Shown: piece by piece, positions 23,614 through 32,776 of the stretch
Numbering within the stretch: the stretch's first letter is position 1
Layout: every line of letters begins with the position of its first letter
Origin: Oscillospiraceae bacterium
Lineage (GTDB): Bacteria > Bacillota > Clostridia > Oscillospirales > Oscillospiraceae
DNA length: 64,000 bases
Reading direction: 5' to 3'
Assembly: GCA_021768185.1 (NCBI GenBank)
Contig: JAETNP010000007.1
Span: forward strand, 16,533 to 80,532
Notes under the pieces: model-generated
What the model was told of the DNA's origin: nothing
The model's database searches: none
What the model saw: the letters and a program-made list of their open reading frames with translations, nothing else
Program-made: the position numbers and the translations under genes

Positions 23614-26600
23614 TCAGTCTGCGGGCAGATTTCCCATTGCGCCGTCAACCAGCAATTCATCCATCACAGCCATCTGATCCATCACAGTAAAGGTCGTAGA
23701 CAGATGATCCCCCGCCTGCGGCGCTACGGGATAGGTCACGCCATTCCATTCCCGTTCATTCTGGCACTCCACCTGATAGGTCACCGTGATCTGCTCCTTA
23801 TATTCCGCATAGTCTGGTATTTCGCTTTCCAGAATAATACGGATGAAGCGGTCATTATGGCTGCTGTTTCCGTTCTGCGCAACGTAATCCCGGTAGTAGT
23901 CCCCGAGCACAGACAGGACCGCTTTCTCCAGCCCGTTGTCCTCTGCGCTGTCATAGACCAGCTCCTGGTCCGGCATGGCGGGGATGGAAAACACAAAGCC
24001 GAAAAAGGTCCTCTGCCATCCGTTGATGACCTCGAAAGACGGTTCTGCGGAAGCGGGTTCGTTGGGTACCTCCGCAGGCGCGGGTGCGTTCGTTGGAGCG
24101 TCCTCCCATACGCACCGCACCTGACAGGTAAACTCCTTCGGCCCTCCGGAACCCTCGTAGTACATGGTGATGACCGCTTCTCCCGGCCCTATGGCGGTGA
24201 CGACGCCGTTGTCGTCCACCTCCGCCACGCCGGTATCGGAGGACTCGTATGTCAGCGCATAGATGCCAGAGGCGTTCATCAGCAGGAACCGGAAGGTGGA
24301 GCCAGCGCTCGTTAATGTCATCTCTCTGGGTGTTGCGGAGACGCCCGCCTCCAGATCGGTCTCCAGCTGAGCGACAGCCTCCGCGATAGCCTCCTCCGGG
24401 GTAGGAGGGGCCTCCGTCCCCCGGTCGAAGTACCACTCAAAGCAGAAGTGGTACAACGCCTCGTTCCGCTGCGTCTCCGGCAGCATCTCCAGCACCACAT
24501 AGGCAAACTGGCTGGGGTTCGTGCTGTACAGCTGGTAAATCATGTAAGAATACCCTTCCGACGGAGCCCCGTCCAGCCCCGCGGTGGCGGAAAGGATGTA
24601 GAGATATTCCGCCTGGGTCATGGACGGTCCCTGCCGCGCGATGTAGTCGTCAATTGCGGCCATGATCCCTGTCGTAGCATCGGACCCGTCGCCTTCACCC
24701 AGACCGGCCTCCACCGCCTCCCGGGCCAGCACGCTCCAGTCCATATAATTCATCAGCGGCAGCCACTCGCTCACGTCCGCGCCCTGCTGAACCTGTTCTA
24801 CGATAGACCGTGCATTGACCGACAAAACGTCCTGGGCGGGGCCTGGGCCGAACGGATAGGCGGGGTCTTCCGACACGCGGAGGAACTCCGCATAGATCTC
24901 GTCAATATCCTTGAGCCGCAGGTGCTCGCCATCTTTAGATATCCCAGTCCGGTCGAGGATAAAAAAGACGTCCCCGTCATCCGGAGAATCTCCGTAATGG
25001 AAAGAGACCCCAATAGGCCAACCGCCCGTCCCCGCGGGGTCATAACTCCCCTCGTACTCGAAGCTCTGGTACAGCTCCCACAGCCGCGCCACCTCCTCCG
25101 GGTCGGTGATATAGGAGGTGTCGTTGGAATTGGAGCTTGCGCTCTGGCTGACAGTGACGGCAGTCGGACTGTCCCGGCCGATGCGCTGGAGGAAATACAC
25201 ATATTCTGAGGCGTCCAGGCAGATCTGGTTGGAGGTCGTGCTGGGCTTGCTCCAGTTCAGAGGAGCGGCGTCCGTCCAGAATCCCCGCACCATGGGCTGA
25301 AGGCGGAAATACTCCCGGGCTGTCTCCGGAGAGATGGAGGAGTAGGCGTTTCCCGCGAGCCAATCCGCCGCCTGCGCCGCAAATTTCTCCGGCAGCGCGC
25401 TGCTGTCCAGGGACCAGTGCCAGCTGTGAGGCCCCGGCTGTTCCAGGATCTCCGCGCGCCGCTCCATTATCTCCTGGCCGTATAGGTCCAGCATCATCTG
25501 TGAGAAGCCCGAGCCGGTCTGGAAGGATTGGCTGCTCTGGAGATCGCCGTCGCCGGTAATGATGTAGGAGTCAGCCGCCGTATCGCCGCCGGGGCCGTAC
25601 TGGCGGAGCAGCTCCTCCCGGACCGCGCCGAAACTGGCGTCATTGGGGTAGTCCAGGCGGACGGAGTACAGGCCCCATTCCGGGCCCTCATACCGCTCAA
25701 AGTAAAAATAAGCCTTTTCCGCTGTTCCGCCGAAGGCGGGGAGGTTTTCCGCCACGATCCCCCAGTTGTTCCCGGAGTCGTCTGTTTCGCCCTGCTCCAG
25801 GATCTGGCTCTCCTGGATGCCCAGGGCCCCGATCACCGTCTCTACGCTGTCATTCCAGTGGAGGCCAGGGAACTCCAGAAGGGGCGCGGACGCCGGTTCG
25901 CTGCTCGCTCCATTTGAGGGCTCCGTGCCCTCCGGCGCTTTTGGCTCCCCGCCGCCGAAAGCGCACGCCGCCAGCACGCAGGCCAGCAGCACCGCCAGCA
26001 CCAGAGTAATTTTCCTCGCCCTGGGCGCTTTGGCGATGAGGGCGATCCGCTCCGTCATGGCCCGCTTTCCGGCGCTCATGGTAGTCGCCGTATGGAGGAG
26101 CGCGGCGGGGTTCCGGCTCCTGGAGATCATCCTCAGGAGGGTCTGTCCATAGTCGATGCGATCCCCCTCTCCCAGCCGCCGGAGGACAGAGGCGTCACAG
26201 GCCAGCTCGCAGTCCCGGCGGGAGAGAACCGCCGCCCACCAGACCAGGGGGTTGTACCAGTGAATGACCAGGCAGATACTGCGCAGAATAGACCACAGCT
26301 GATCTCCGTGGCAGTAATGGGCGTACTCGTGGGCCAGAATGTGTTCCGGATGCGCAGCGCTCACCGCCGCCTCGTTCAGATAGACGGCGGGCCGAAGCAG
26401 CCCGAACAGGCAGGGGGAGGACAACCCCTCCGCCTCATATACCGGCAGTTTTCCGGCACGGAGGGCCGCCGGCAAATCCAGCCGTCTCCGGGCCTTCCGC
26501 AGGCGGAGATAAAAGATCAGATTGCTGGCCGCCATCGCGCTGCCAACCGCCAGCATACCGGCCTTCCAGATGACGTCCGGCCAGTTGACCAGGTCCCACC

Positions 26601-26958
26601 GGCTGTAGTGGATCAGCGGCGTGGCCTTTTCAATAGGAATTTCCGCCTCCTCGTCCGCATTTGCCGCCGGAGACGGCTGCACAGCCGGGGCGGGCTGGAC
26701 CGCCGGACGCTGGGCGGGCGACGAATCCTCGACTGCACGCGGGTCTGGGAACGTCTCCCGGATAGCGGTCTGCACTTCCTCCGCCGCGCCCATGACGCTC
26801 ACCGGCGCGGTGAACAGCGTCCCGGGGATCAGCAGCCGGGCCGCCACCAGCAGCCAGAGGGCGTACTGCACCCGGGGGTCGATCCGTCCCCGCAGCGCCC
26901 GGCGGAGGACTGCCAGCAGCAGGATCAAAACAGATGACGTCAGGATGATCTCCGTCAT
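23614..26958 (-). CDS. BlaR1/MecR1-like M56 membrane metallopeptidase with very large ectodomain
   Basis: A 1,114-residue protein. Residues 1 to about 310 form the M56 core: membrane segments near 3-20, 30-50 and 130-150, then HEYAHYCHGDQL (zinc HExxH-type at 210-214), VIHWYNPLVWW and RRDCELACDASVL (third ligand). A membrane segment at about 313-331 ends in a Cys-Ala-rich turn. The remaining ~780 residues are extracellular and not a penicillin-binding sensor: Pro/Ser linker, several globular parts that I do not recognise, and near residues 880-950 an Ig-like (BIG2-type) module (YESSDTGVAEVDDNGVVTAIG). It overlaps blaI by ATGA, so the pair is translationally coupled. The expected role is to sense an envelope signal and cleave the BlaI repressor. 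The longer open frame upstream is only a shadow of blaI. Confidence 0.85.
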   Translation of the reverse strand: MTEIILTSSVLILLLAVLRRALRGRIDPRVQYALWLLVAARLLIPGTLFTAPVSVMGAAEEVQTAIRETFPDPRAVEDSSPAQRPAVQPAPAVQPSPAANADEEAEIPIEKATPLIHYSRWDLVNWPDVIWKAGMLAVGSAMAASNLIFYLRLRKARRRLDLPAALRAGKLPVYEAEGLSSPCLFGLLRPAVYLNEAAVSAAHPEHILAHEYAHYCHGDQLWSILRSICLVIHWYNPLVWWAAVLSRRDCELACDASVLRRLGEGDRIDYGQTLLRMISRSRNPAALLHTATTMSAGKRAMTERIALIAKAPRARKITLVLAVLLACVLAACAFGGGEPKAPEGTEPSNGASSEPASAPLLEFPGLHWNDSVETVIGALGIQESQILEQGETDDSGNNWGIVAENLPAFGGTAEKAYFYFERYEGPEWGLYSVRLDYPNDASFGAVREELLRQYGPGGDTAADSYIITGDGDLQSSQSFQTGSGFSQMMLDLYGQEIMERRAEILEQPGPHSWHWSLDSSALPEKFAAQAADWLAGNAYSSISPETAREYFRLQPMVRGFWTDAAPLNWSKPSTTSNQICLDASEYVYFLQRIGRDSPTAVTVSQSASSNSNDTSYITDPEEVARLWELYQSFEYEGSYDPAGTGGWPIGVSFHYGDSPDDGDVFFILDRTGISKDGEHLRLKDIDEIYAEFLRVSEDPAYPFGPGPAQDVLSVNARSIVEQVQQGADVSEWLPLMNYMDWSVLAREAVEAGLGEGDGSDATTGIMAAIDDYIARQGPSMTQAEYLYILSATAGLDGAPSEGYSYMIYQLYSTNPSQFAYVVLEMLPETQRNEALYHFCFEWYFDRGTEAPPTPEEAIAEAVAQLETDLEAGVSATPREMTLTSAGSTFRFLLMNASGIYALTYESSDTGVAEVDDNGVVTAIGPGEAVITMYYEGSGGPKEFTCQVRCVWEDAPTNAPAPAEVPNEPASAEPSFEVINGWQRTFFGFVFSIPAMPDQELVYDSAEDNGLEKAVLSVLGDYYRDYVAQNGNSSHNDRFIRIILESEIPDYAEYKEQITVTYQVECQNEREWNGVTYPVAPQAGDHLSTTFTVMDQMAVMDELLVDGAMGNLPAD

Positions 26959-27338
26959 TTCCGCTCCCTCCTCGCCTTTTCCAGTACGGCGGACAGCTCC
27001 TCGATGTCCTCGTCGGTAAGCCCCCTCCCGTCCGCCAGGGTGTTGACCATCATCCCCACGCTGCCCCGGTACACCCGGCGCAGCAGGGACTCGGTCTCCT
27101 CCAGGGCTGCCTGCTCCCGGGGGACGGCGGGGGCGTACTGCCGGGCCCGTCCGCCCTCGGCGTATGTAACGGCCCCCTTGGCCTCCAGGCGGCTCACCAT
27201 GGTCACAATGGTGGATTTGCTCCAGCCGGTTTCGGGACCCAGCGCCCGCACCAGCTCCGTCAGGGTCTGGGGGCTCCTCTCCCACAGACGCTCCATGATC
27301 CGCCACTCCCCGGCGGACAGCGTGATAGCTCGGTTCAT
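26955..27338 (-). CDS. BlaI/MecI/CopY family repressor
   Basis: A 127-residue winged-helix repressor: LSAGEWRIMERLWERSPQTL, STIVTMVSRLEAKGAV and YAEGGRARQYAPAVP are the family pattern, with a helical dimerisation tail that the M56 partner would cleave. The ATG at 27338 has AGGGAG 8 bases upstream; a GTG one codon earlier is an alternative. Two direct TTTACAT(T/C)TGTCAA boxes overlap its promoter, consistent with autoregulation of the blaI-M56 pair. No beta-lactamase or copper gene is adjacent, so the target beyond its own operon is unknown. Confidence 0.92.
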   Translation of the reverse strand: MNRAITLSAGEWRIMERLWERSPQTLTELVRALGPETGWSKSTIVTMVSRLEAKGAVTYAEGGRARQYAPAVPREQAALEETESLLRRVYRGSVGMMVNTLADGRGLTDEDIEELSAVLEKARRERK

Positions 27339-27360
27339 CACCAGCGCTCCCTTCTGCTTG

Positions 27361-27408
27361 GTTTACATTTGTCAAACATATCCTACCATATTAGTTTACA
27401 TCTGTCAA
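27361..27408 (-). promoter_or_regulatory. Promoter and BlaI-type operators of the blaI-M56 operon
   Basis: Minus strand TTGACA (27403-27408), 17-base spacer, TAGGAT (27380-27385). The plus strand shows direct repeats GTTTACATTTGTCAA (27361-27375) and GTTTACATCTGTCAA (27394-27408), each with the TACAnnTGT core of BlaI/MecI operators. One covers the -35 box, the other the start-site region. Confidence 0.75.
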
Positions 27409-27591
27409 CCTCTTTTTGCAAGCTATGACCGATTCTGTTGGCAATATGAAGAATACTCATATAAAAATCTGAGAAATTTTCGTCTGCCGCCGTTCAAATT
27501 TGACGGGTTTGTATGAATTTCCCCCTGTATTGTGTGAAATGGCAATAAAGTGTCGGGTTTATCTGTGAATAAATTGTGTATAGAATGACGG

Positions 27592-27620
27592 TTGACATTT
27601 AGGGGATTAGGTTTTATCAT
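27592..27620 (+). promoter_or_regulatory. Promoter of the liv operon
   Basis: TTGACA (27592-27597), 17-base spacer, TATCAT (27615-27620), about 70 bases before the livJ ATG. Confidence 0.7.
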
Positions 27621-27689
27621 GATGCTACTCTTTCCGGGAGAAACAGACAGCCGGAAGGGGTCGCATATGAATAAAAGGAGTAAGGATCG

Positions 27690-28886
27690 ATGAAGAAGTT
27701 TCTTGCACTTGTACTGGCCCTTGTCATGACGCTGGCCCTGGCGGCCTGCGGCGGCGGCGACGGCCAGAAGGATGGGAGCGGCGCGGCCATCAAGATCGGC
27801 GGCGTAGGCCCCCTCACCGGCGGCGCGGCCATCTACGGCAACGCGGCCAAGGGCGGCGCTGAAATCGCCGCCGAGGAGATCAACGCCTTGGGCGGCCTCC
27901 AGATCGACCTGCGCTACGAGGACGACGCCCATGACCCCGAGAAGTCCGTCAACGCCTATAACAGCCTAAAGGACTGGGGGATGCAGGTGTTTCTGGGCTC
28001 CGTCACCTCCGGCCCGGGCGCTGCCACCGCCGCGGAGAGCAACGGCGACCACATGTTCTACCTGACACCCTCCGCCTCCTCCACCGACGTCATCGGCGGC
28101 GTGGCCAACCCCCTGACCGGCTCTGTGGACATCCCCCGCCGGGACAATGTGTTTCAGATGTGCTTTGTGGACCCCGACCAGGGCGCTTATTCCGCCCAGT
28201 ATATCAGCGACAACAGCCTGGGCTCCAAAATCGCTGTGATCTATAAGAACGACGACATCTATTCCACCGGCATTTACAACAGCTTTGCCGCCAAGGCCGC
28301 CGAGTTGGGACTGAACATCGTGTCCACCACCACCTTTACCACGGACAGCCAGACCGACTTCTCCGTGCAGATCAGCGACGCGAAGAACAACGGCGCGGAT
28401 CTGGTCTATCTGCCCACCTACTATGAGGCCAACGCGCTGATCCTGACCCAGGCCAACGCCTCCGGCTACACGCCCAAGTACTTCGGCGTGGACGGAATGG
28501 ACGGCATCCTGTCCGTGACGGGCTTTGATACCTCCCTGGCCGAGGGTGTCATGCTGCTGACTCCCTTCTCTGCCGACGCGGAGGACCAGCGTACCAAGTC
28601 CTTTGTCAGCAAGTATGTGGAGAAGTACGGCGACACGCCCAACCAGTTCGCCGCCGACGCCTATGACTGTGTGTACGCCATCTATGAGGCTTTGAAGGAT
28701 GAGGATGTTTCCTCCGCCACCAGCGCCAGCGACATGTGCGATTTGCTGATGGGCAAGTTCACTTCCGGTAGCTTTACCTTTACCGGTCTGACCGGCGAGA
28801 ACATGACCTGGGACGCTTCCGGCGCCGTGTCCAAGTATCCCAAGGGCATGTACATCCAGAACGGCGCTTACGTCGGTATGGACTGA
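27690..28886 (+). CDS. livJ: Branched-chain amino-acid ABC transporter, substrate-binding lipoprotein
   Basis: A 398-residue extracellular binding protein. The signal peptide MKKFLALVLALVMTLALAAC has a lipobox with the lipidated Cys at 20. The mature part is the type I periplasmic-binding fold of Leu/Ile/Val receptors: IKIGGVGPLTGGAAIYGN, AAEEINALGGLQIDLRYEDD, NDDIYSTGIYNSF, YLPTYYEANALI and FAADAYDCVYAIYEAL. It heads the livJHMGF set. A strong hairpin separates it from livH, a common way to keep binding protein in excess. The exact ligand (Leu/Ile/Val or another small amide) is not proven. Confidence 0.93.
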   Translation: MKKFLALVLALVMTLALAACGGGDGQKDGSGAAIKIGGVGPLTGGAAIYGNAAKGGAEIAAEEINALGGLQIDLRYEDDAHDPEKSVNAYNSLKDWGMQVFLGSVTSGPGAATAAESNGDHMFYLTPSASSTDVIGGVANPLTGSVDIPRRDNVFQMCFVDPDQGAYSAQYISDNSLGSKIAVIYKNDDIYSTGIYNSFAAKAAELGLNIVSTTTFTTDSQTDFSVQISDAKNNGADLVYLPTYYEANALILTQANASGYTPKYFGVDGMDGILSVTGFDTSLAEGVMLLTPFSADAEDQRTKSFVSKYVEKYGDTPNQFAADAYDCVYAIYEALKDEDVSSATSASDMCDLLMGKFTSGSFTFTGLTGENMTWDASGAVSKYPKGMYIQNGAYVGMD

Positions 28887-28906
28887 TCACACGATTCAAA
28901 TTGTTT

Positions 28907-28936
28907 GAGAGGACTGCCGGGTCCGGCAGTCCTCTC
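28907..28936 (+). terminator. Hairpin between livJ and livH
   Basis: A perfect 14-bp GAGAGGACTGCCGG stem with a two-base loop, 20 bases past the livJ stop. No proper T-run follows, so it may act as an mRNA-end stabiliser or partial terminator. Confidence 0.65.
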
Positions 28937-29052
28937 CCTTCACATTTCTCCGGACGGCCTTCCATCCCTGTCGGGCTTGTCGGAAAGGCGGAGGAAGCTT
29001 CTCCGCTTTTCCGATGGGCCCGAACGCCAGACAGAAAACGAGGTGTATTGAT

Positions 29053-29937
29053 TTGCTGATTTTTCTCAACCATCTCATCAACGGCATCAGCCTGGGCAGC
29101 GTGTACGCCATCATCGCCCTGGGCTATACCATGGTCTACGGCATCGCCAAGATGCTGAACTTCGCCCACGGCGACGTTATCATGGTGGGAGCGTACATCT
29201 GCTTCTTCTCCGTGTCCTCCTTCCAGCTGCCGCCGGCGGTGGGCGTGCTGCTGGCGGTCATTGCCTGCACCGCCCTGGGCATCGTCATCGAGCGCCTGGC
29301 CTACAAGCCCCTGCGGCAGGCCACGTCCCTGGCGGTGCTGATCACCGCTATCGGCGTGAGCTACTTCCTGCAAAACGGCGCCCAGCTCCTGTGGACATCC
29401 AACATCAAGATGTTCCCCTCTTTCTTCTCCAGCGAGCCCATCGCCCTGTTCGGCGGGGAGCTGAAGATCACCATCGCCGCCATCGTCACGGTGCTGGCCT
29501 GTGTGGTCATCATGCTTGGCCTGACCTGGTTCACCGGTCAGACCAAAATGGGGAAGGCCATGCGGGCCTGCTCCGAGGACAAGGGGGCGGCCCAGCTCAT
29601 GGGCATCAACGTCAACGCCACCATCTCCATGACCTTCGCCATCGGCTCCGCCCTGGCGGCCATCGCGGGGGTGCTGTTCTGCTCCGTTTATCCCACTCTG
29701 ACCCCCACCACCGGCTCTATGCCGGGCATCAAGGCATTTACCGCCGCCGTGTTCGGCGGCATCGGCTCCATTCCCGGGGCTCTGCTGGGCGGGGTGCTGC
29801 TGGGGATCATCGAGATCTTCGCCGGCGCCTACATCTCCACCCAGATGTCCAACGCCATTGTATTTGCGGTGCTGATCGTGGTGCTGCTGGTGAGACCCAC
29901 CGGCCTGCTGGGCAAGCAGATCCGGGAGAAAGTGTAA
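29053..29937 (+). CDS. livH: Branched-chain amino-acid ABC transporter permease LivH
   Basis: A 294-residue inner-membrane permease. The first residues LIFLNHLINGISLGSVYAI and YTMVYGIAKMLNFAHGDV are diagnostic of LivH, as is GKAMRACSEDKGAAQLMGIN (the loop that contacts the ATPase). About eight membrane segments are visible. I start it at TTG 29053 because GAGGTG lies 7 bases upstream and this gives the family length; the ATG at 29014 has no ribosome site. Confidence 0.93.
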   Translation: MLIFLNHLINGISLGSVYAIIALGYTMVYGIAKMLNFAHGDVIMVGAYICFFSVSSFQLPPAVGVLLAVIACTALGIVIERLAYKPLRQATSLAVLITAIGVSYFLQNGAQLLWTSNIKMFPSFFSSEPIALFGGELKITIAAIVTVLACVVIMLGLTWFTGQTKMGKAMRACSEDKGAAQLMGINVNATISMTFAIGSALAAIAGVLFCSVYPTLTPTTGSMPGIKAFTAAVFGGIGSIPGALLGGVLLGIIEIFAGAYISTQMSNAIVFAVLIVVLLVRPTGLLGKQIREKV

Positions 29938-29946
29938 GGTGGAGCC

Positions 29947-31002
29947 ATGAAAAGGATTCGACTGAGCAAAACCAACCGGATCAACTTTGCCACCTACGGC
30001 GGGGTGATCCTGGCATATGCCGTTCTCCAGTTCCTGAACGGAGGGGGAATGCTGTCCTCTACCATCCGGGGTCAGCTGGTGCCCATCTGCGCCTACGTCA
30101 CCATGGCGCTGAGCCTGAACCTGACGGTGGGCGTGCTGGGCGAGCTGAGCCTGGGCCATGCGGGCTTCATGAGCGTGGGCGCCTTTGCCGGGGCGGTGGC
30201 CGCAGCGGCGCTGCCCATTACCTCCGACCCCCTGCGCCTGGCGGCGTCGATGGTCATCGCCGCCCTGGCCGCCGCCATCACGGGTACCCTGGTAGGCATC
30301 CCGGTGCTGCGGCTCAACGGGGACTATCTGGCCATCGTTACCCTGGCCTTCGGCCAGATCATCAAGTCCATTGTGGAGAACCTGTATATCGGCATAGATG
30401 ACCGGGGGCTCCACGCCAGCTTCCTGGAGAACCGGATCATCTTCCGGGACGGCGGCCGGATGATCCTCAACGGCGCCATGGGCGTCAACGGCATCGCCAA
30501 GATCTCCTCCTTTACCGCCGGGTTTGTCCTGGTGATGCTGGTGCTGGTGGTGATCTTCAATCTGGTGGACAGCCGGGCGGGCCGGGCCATCATGGCCCTG
30601 CGGGACAACCGCATCGCCGCCGAGAGCGTGGGCATCCCCGTTACCAAGTACAAGCTGATGGCCTTCGTCATCTCTGCCGCCATGGCGGGGGCGGCGGGTG
30701 CGCTGTTCGCCCTGGGGCAGAACACCATCACCGCCAACAAGTTCGACTTCAACACCTCCATCCTGATCCTGGTCTTCGTGGTCCTGGGCGGGCAGGGGAA
30801 TATGTGGGGCTCCATCCTGGCGGCCACCTTCCTGACGGTCCTGCCGGAGACCAAGGCCATGCGCGGCCTCGCGGACTACCGGATGCTGGTGTACGCGGTG
30901 GTGCTGATCCTCGTCATGCTGGCTACCAATAACCCCACGATTCAGGACTTCATCAACACCAAGTTCCGGAAGAAGAAAAAGAAGGGAGGCGCCGTCAAAT
31001 GA
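29947..31002 (+). CDS. livM: Branched-chain amino-acid ABC transporter permease LivM
   Basis: A 351-residue permease, partner of LivH. Typical segments: ALSLNLTVGVLGELSLGHAG, LRLNGDYLAIVTLAFGQI, SRAGRAIMALRDNRIAAESVG (ATPase contact loop) and FVVLGGQGNMWGSILAA. The C-terminus is basic (KFRKKKKKGG) and overlaps the livG start by an ATGA junction. AAGGTGGAG precedes the ATG. Confidence 0.94.
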   Translation: MKRIRLSKTNRINFATYGGVILAYAVLQFLNGGGMLSSTIRGQLVPICAYVTMALSLNLTVGVLGELSLGHAGFMSVGAFAGAVAAAALPITSDPLRLAASMVIAALAAAITGTLVGIPVLRLNGDYLAIVTLAFGQIIKSIVENLYIGIDDRGLHASFLENRIIFRDGGRMILNGAMGVNGIAKISSFTAGFVLVMLVLVVIFNLVDSRAGRAIMALRDNRIAAESVGIPVTKYKLMAFVISAAMAGAAGALFALGQNTITANKFDFNTSILILVFVVLGGQGNMWGSILAATFLTVLPETKAMRGLADYRMLVYAVVLILVMLATNNPTIQDFINTKFRKKKKKGGAVK

Positions 31003-31859
31003 GCGAACAGCAGAAAAACAGCTATCCCAAGCCCAAGCTGGTGCCGGTTCCCAGCACCAACATCATCCCCGAGCGGGACGTTGACAAGCGCCCCATTCTG
31101 GAGTGCCGCCATCTGGGCATCGACTTCGGCGGCCTCACGGCGGTGGACGACTTCAACATGGCCATCGGCCGCACGGAGATCGCGGGACTCATTGGCCCCA
31201 ACGGCGCGGGGAAGACCACGGTGTTCAACCTGCTGACCAAGGTCTACCAGCCCACCCGGGGCACCGTTATGATCGACGGACGGGACACGGCGGGGAAGAC
31301 CACCATCCAGGTCAGCCACATGGGCGTGGCCCGCACCTTCCAGAATATCCGCCTGTTCGGCAACCTGACGGTGGAGGATAACGTGAAGGTGGGGCTTCAT
31401 GAGTATACGAAGTACAGCGCCCTGTCCGGCATCCTCCGCCTGCCCTCCTACTGGAAGAAGGAGCGGGAGGCCCACGAGAAGGCTCTGGAGCTGCTCTCCA
31501 TCTTCGATATGCAGGACATGGCGAACTATCAGGCCGGCTCTCTGCCCTACGGAGCCCAGCGGCGTCTGGAGATCGTCCGGGCTCTGGCCACCCAGCCCAG
31601 CCTGCTGCTGCTGGACGAGCCGGCGGCGGGCATGAACCCCTCGGAGACAGCGGAGCTGATGAACAACATCCGGAAGATCCGGGACACCTTCCAGATCGCC
31701 ATCATGCTCATCGAGCACGATATGAATCTGGTCATGGGGGTCTGCGAGGGCATCTGCGTGCTGAACTTCGGGCGCATCATCGCCAAAGGCACCCCCGACG
31801 ACATCCAGGCCAACCCGGCGGTCATCGAGGCGTATCTCGGCAAGCAGAAGGAGGCGTAA
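30999..31859 (+). CDS. livG: Branched-chain amino-acid ABC transporter ATPase LivG
   Basis: A 286-residue ATPase. Walker A is GLIGPNGAGKTTVFN, the signature region is AGSLPYGAQRRLEIVRAL (family-typical in place of LSGGQ), Walker B is LLLLDEPAAGMNP, with the H-loop in IEHDMNLVMG. An N-terminal extension of about 30 residues (KPKLVPVPSTNIIPERD) precedes the domain and is longer than in most LivG proteins. Confidence 0.94.
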   Translation: MSEQQKNSYPKPKLVPVPSTNIIPERDVDKRPILECRHLGIDFGGLTAVDDFNMAIGRTEIAGLIGPNGAGKTTVFNLLTKVYQPTRGTVMIDGRDTAGKTTIQVSHMGVARTFQNIRLFGNLTVEDNVKVGLHEYTKYSALSGILRLPSYWKKEREAHEKALELLSIFDMQDMANYQAGSLPYGAQRRLEIVRALATQPSLLLLDEPAAGMNPSETAELMNNIRKIRDTFQIAIMLIEHDMNLVMGVCEGICVLNFGRIIAKGTPDDIQANPAVIEAYLGKQKEA

Positions 31860-31862
31860 ACC

Positions 31863-32570
31863 ATGGCAATGCTGAAAGTTGACGACATCCATGTGTACTA
31901 CGGCAGCATCCACGCCGTGAAGGGCGTCTCCTTCGAGGTCAACGAGGGGGAGATCGTCACCCTCATCGGGGCCAACGGCGCGGGGAAGTCCACGGTGCTG
32001 AACACCGTCTCCGGCCTGCTCCACCCCCGGACGGGGTCGGTGCAGTTCATGGACCAGGATCTGAAGGGCGTCGCGCCCCACAAGGTGGTGGAGCGGGGAT
32101 TGGCCCAGGTGCCGGAGGGACGGCGGATCTTCCTCCAGATGACCGTGGAGGAAAACCTGGAGATGGGGGCCTACACCCAGCCCGGCTCCGCCGTTGCCCC
32201 GGGCACCGCGGACGTATATAAGCGCTTTCCCCGGCTGGAGGAGCGGCGCAGGCAGGTGGCCGGGACCCTATCCGGCGGCGAGCAGCAGATGCTGGCCATG
32301 GGCCGGGCGCTGATGAGCAGCCCCAAGCTGCTGATGCTGGATGAGCCCTCCATGGGCCTTGCCCCCATTCTGGTGGAGCAGATCTTTGACATCATCAAGG
32401 AGCTCCACGCAGCGGGGACGACCATCCTGCTGGTGGAGCAGAACGCCCAGGCGGCGCTGAGCGTGGCGGACCGGGCCTACGTACTGGAAACGGGAAGGAT
32501 CTCCCTCAGCGGCACAGGGGCGGAGCTGATGGCCAGCGACAAGGTGCAAAAGGCCTACCTCGGCGGATAG
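31863..32570 (+). CDS. livF: Branched-chain amino-acid ABC transporter ATPase LivF
   Basis: A 235-residue ATPase and the last liv gene. Walker A TLIGANGAGKSTVLN, GRRIFLQMTVEENLEMGAY, signature TLSGGEQQMLAMGRAL, Walker B LLMLDEPSMGLAP, H-loop VEQNAQAALSVAD. AGGAGG lies before the ATG; another ATG two codons later is possible. A strong terminator follows. Confidence 0.95.
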   Translation: MAMLKVDDIHVYYGSIHAVKGVSFEVNEGEIVTLIGANGAGKSTVLNTVSGLLHPRTGSVQFMDQDLKGVAPHKVVERGLAQVPEGRRIFLQMTVEENLEMGAYTQPGSAVAPGTADVYKRFPRLEERRRQVAGTLSGGEQQMLAMGRALMSSPKLLMLDEPSMGLAPILVEQIFDIIKELHAAGTTILLVEQNAQAALSVADRAYVLETGRISLSGTGAELMASDKVQKAYLGG

Positions 32571-32576
32571 AAAAGA

Positions 32577-32620
32577 AAAACGATCCGGAGTCCGGTTATT
32601 CCGGACTCCGGGTCGTTTTT
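32577..32620 (+). terminator. Terminator of the liv operon
   Basis: AAAACGATCCGGAGTCCGG pairs with CCGGACTCCGGGTCGTTTT (one wobble) around TTATT(-), followed by T. Confidence 0.9.
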
Positions 32621-32680
32621 GCCTTAACGGGGCCGCATTGGGATTCTGCGGGAGAATTGCCGGAAAATTCCGGAATGCTC

Positions 32681-32709
32681 TTGCAAACAGGCAGAAAATA
32701 CTCTATACT
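32681..32709 (+). promoter_or_regulatory. Promoter for the transketolase genes
   Basis: TTGCAA (32681-32686), 17-base spacer, TATACT (32704-32709), about 70 bases before the ATG. Confidence 0.7.
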
Positions 32710-32776
32710 GGATGACAAGGACACCCACAGAGGAGGGGCTGCCGCCCCTCCATTCGACATGTAAGGAGGAGCGTTC

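Noticed and set aside
23614..27375. A 1,253-codon reading of the M56 gene starting upstream of blaI
   Set aside because: The first 139 codons run out of frame through blaI and are low-complexity. The ATG at 26958 overlaps the blaI stop and has a GAGGAGGGAG site.
29014..29052. ATG at 29014 as the livH start
   Set aside because: It has no ribosome site and adds non-homologous residues. TTG 29053 has GAGGTG at 7 bases and gives the family length.
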